This document shows positions 62,135 through 64,000 of a stretch of 64,000 bases of DNA, piece by piece. Position 1 is the stretch's first letter, and every line of letters begins with the position of its first letter. The stretch is taken from positions 124,001-188,000 of the forward strand of contig NZ_VFTZ01000009.1 in the NCBI RefSeq assembly GCF_006440775.1, given 5' to 3'. The DNA comes from Mesorhizobium sp. B2-7-2 (GTDB lineage: Bacteria; Pseudomonadota; Alphaproteobacteria; Rhizobiales; Rhizobiaceae). A program made the position numbers and the translations under genes. The notes below the pieces were generated by a model that saw only the letters and a list, made by a program, of their open reading frames with translations, searched no databases and was not told the DNA's origin.

Positions 62135-64000
62135 ACCTTCAGCCCCGCAGACGCTTCGCGCTCCGCCAGGCGGTAGATCTGGTCGCGTCCCGGCAGATAG
62201 GGATCGGGCCATTTGACGCCGCGGTCGCCGAGCGTCACCGCCGCGTGCAGCGTCCAGTAGGGATCGGCAAGATGCGGCCTTGCCAGCGCCACCAGGTCGG
62301 CGCGACCGGCCATCAGGATCGAGTTGGCGTGGTCCGGCTCATAGATGTTGCCGACCGCCATCGTCGCCATGCCGACCTCGTTGCGGATGCGGTCGGAGAA
62401 CGGCGTCTGGAACATGCGGCCATAGACCGGCTTGGCGGCGATCGAGGTCTGGCCGGCCGATACGTCGCAAAGGTCGACTCCGGCTTCGTGCAGCATCTTC
62501 GCGATCTCGACCGCATCCGAAGGCGTAACGCCTTCGATGCCCACCCAGTCATTGGCCGAGATGCGCATCGAGATCGGCTTCTCGGCCGGCCACACTGCGC
62601 GCACCGCATGGAAGATTTCCAGCGGATAGCGCATGCGGTTTTCCAGCGAGCCGCCATAGTCGTCGGTGCGGCGGTTGGTCAGCGGCGTGATGAAGGCGGA
62701 GAGCAGGTAGCCATGCGCGGCATGGATCTCCAGCATGTCGAAGCCGCAGCGCTCGGCCATTTGCGCCGAGGCGACGAACTGATCGCGGACCAGATCCATG
62801 TCGGCGCGGTCCATCGCCTTCGGCACCTGGTTCTTCGGCGACCATGGCACGGCCGAAGGCGCCATCACCGGCCAGTTGCCGTCCGGCAGCGGCACGTCGG
62901 TTCCTTCCCAGCCCACCCGGGTCGAGCCTTTGGCGCCGGAATGGCCGATCTGGGCGCAGATCTTTGCTTCGGTCTCGGCATGGACGAAATCGACCAGCCG
63001 CTTCCAGGCGACCTCATGCTCCGGTCTGTAGAAACCTGGGCATCCGGGCGTGATGCGCCCTTCCGGGCTGACGCAAGTCATCTCGATGTAGAGCAGGCCG
63101 GCGCCGCCCTTGGCGCGCTCGGCATAATGCGAAAAATGCCAGTCGGTCGGGCAGCCGTCGACGGCCTTGTACTGCGCCATCGGCGAGACGACGATGCGGT
63201 TGCTGAGCGTCATGTCGCGCAGCTTGAATGGCGCGAACATCGGCGCGCGGCGTAAGCTGTTGCCGCCGGCGCCGGCCTTGCGCTGGAACCATTCCTCGGC
63301 GCCCGCCAGCCATTCGGCATCGCGCAGCCGAAGGTTCTCGTGGCTGATGCGCTGCGAGCGGGTGAGCAGCGAATAGTTGAATTGAACTGGATCTAAACCG
63401 AGATATCGTTCGACTTCTTCGAACCATTCCAGCGAATTGCGCGCCGCCGATTGCAGCTTCAGCACCTCGGTGCGCCGCGCATCTTCATATTTGCGGAAGG
63501 CCGCATCGAGGTCCGGCTCGGACTCGACATAGTCGGCGAGCGCCACCGCGCTCTCCAGCGCGAGCTTGGTGCCGGAGCCGATGGAGAAATGCGCTGAAGC
63601 CGCCGCATCCCCCATAAGCGCCAGGTTCTTGTACGACCAGCGCTCGCACAGCACCCGCGGGAAGTTGATCCAGGCGGACCCGCGAATGTGGTTGGCGTTG
63701 GTCATCAGCGGATGGCCGCCGAGATGCTTTGCAAAAATGCGTTCGCAGACCGCGATCGATTCCTGCTGCGTCATCTGGCCGAAGCCGAACGCAGCCCAGG
63801 TCTCTTCGCTGCATTCGACGATGAAGGTCGCGGTCTCGCTGTCGAACTGGTAGGCATGCGCCCACACCCAGCCATGCTCGGTCTTTTCGAAGATGAAGGT
63901 GAAGGCGTCGTCGAATTTCTGCGTGGTGCCCAGCCACACGAACTTGCATTTGCGGGTGTCGATGTCGGGCTTGAAGACGTCGGCGAAGGTGGCGCGGGAT
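62131..64000 (-). CDS. Flavin monooxygenase/Old-Yellow-Enzyme fusion, 2-aminobenzoyl-CoA or salicylyl-CoA hydroxylase type (partial)
   Basis: The gene runs past the window edge; about 620 C-terminal residues are visible. The upstream half is an FAD monooxygenase domain ([19 protein letters not shown], then [18 protein letters not shown]). The downstream half, starting near [20 protein letters not shown], is an Old Yellow Enzyme domain with [13 protein letters not shown] and [15 protein letters not shown]. This fusion is diagnostic of 2-aminobenzoyl-CoA monooxygenase/reductase and salicylyl-CoA 5-hydroxylase, which oxygenate and then reduce an aromatic CoA ring. It is coupled to the SDR gene (4-base overlap). 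Which of the two aromatic substrates is used is unresolved. Confidence 0.9.
   Translation of the reverse strand, partial: SRATFADVFKPDIDTRKCKFVWLGTTQKFDDAFTFIFEKTEHGWVWAHAYQFDSETATFIVECSEETWAAFGFGQMTQQESIAVCERIFAKHLGGHPLMTNANHIRGSAWINFPRVLCERWSYKNLALMGDAAASAHFSIGSGTKLALESAVALADYVESEPDLDAAFRKYEDARRTEVLKLQSAARNSLEWFEEVERYLGLDPVQFNYSLLTRSQRISHENLRLRDAEWLAGAEEWFQRKAGAGGNSLRRAPMFAPFKLRDMTLSNRIVVSPMAQYKAVDGCPTDWHFSHYAERAKGGAGLLYIEMTCVSPEGRITPGCPGFYRPEHEVAWKRLVDFVHAETEAKICAQIGHSGAKGSTRVGWEGTDVPLPDGNWPVMAPSAVPWSPKNQVPKAMDRADMDLVRDQFVASAQMAERCGFDMLEIHAAHGYLLSAFITPLTNRRTDDYGGSLENRMRYPLEIFHAVRAVWPAEKPISMRISANDWVGIEGVTPSDAVEIAKMLHEAGVDLCDVSAGQTSIAAKPVYGRMFQTPFSDRIRNEVGMATMAVGNIYEPDHANSILMAGRADLVALARPHLADPYWTLHAAVTLGDRGVKWPDPYLPGRDQIYRLAEREASAGLKV

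Overview
This window looks like chromosomal DNA of a Mesorhizobium-like alphaproteobacterium (order Rhizobiales). The inference rests on uniformly GC-rich coding, many ABC importers and LysR/MocR/DeoR regulators, an FdsGBAD-type formate dehydrogenase, and intergenic palindromes of the kind common in rhizobial genomes. No rRNA, tRNA, phage, transposase or CRISPR was seen. The DNA is almost fully coding, with about 53 intact or edge-truncated protein genes and two broken ones.

Layout. 0.2-7.3 kb: a DMT exporter, two choline-kinase-like phosphotransferases, a methyltransferase, an 817-residue FAD/GcvT-type methylamine dehydrogenase, and a DeoR regulator. A strongly folded leader with an intrinsic terminator precedes the second kinase. 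7.3-12.2 kb: an Rrf2/thioredoxin-reductase-like pair, a two-component system, and a PmtA-like methyltransferase coupled to a frameshifted DedA gene. 12.2-19.3 kb: a LysR gene and a putrescine-type importer (YdcSTUV-like) with an aminobutyraldehyde-type dehydrogenase. 19.4-24.2 kb: a small oxidative cluster under an unusual hydrolase/cyclase-like/LuxR fusion. 24.2-31.6 kb: the NAD-dependent formate dehydrogenase operon (fdsG-fdsB-fdsA-fdhD-fdsD) with its LysR gene.

31.7-43.0 kb: a DUF47 remnant, a VOC protein, an Mrp/ApbC ATPase, a CoxG-like protein, an IlvD/Edd dehydratase, an MttB-family methyltransferase, a MocR regulator, glucose-6-phosphate isomerase and a HAD phosphatase. 43.0-51.4 kb: an acyl-CoA synthetase with a histone-H1-like tail, overlapped by a protein methyltransferase gene, then a complete five-gene dipeptide-type importer. 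51.4-58.3 kb: a PLP/amino-acid-transport/aldolase/flavin-oxidoreductase block lying between two direct copies of a ~185-bp element. 58.3-64.0 kb: a translationally overlapping CoA-thioester catabolic cluster whose first gene (a flavin monooxygenase/Old Yellow Enzyme fusion) runs off the window. It is best read as aerobic 2-aminobenzoyl-CoA or salicylyl-CoA degradation.

The strongest leads for something undescribed are the structured leader RNA at 6206-6394, the three-domain regulator at 22568-24163 with its downstream genes, and the PmtA-like/DedA pair. At least six families of palindromic intergenic elements are also present. All family assignments were made by eye from motifs; no database search was run.
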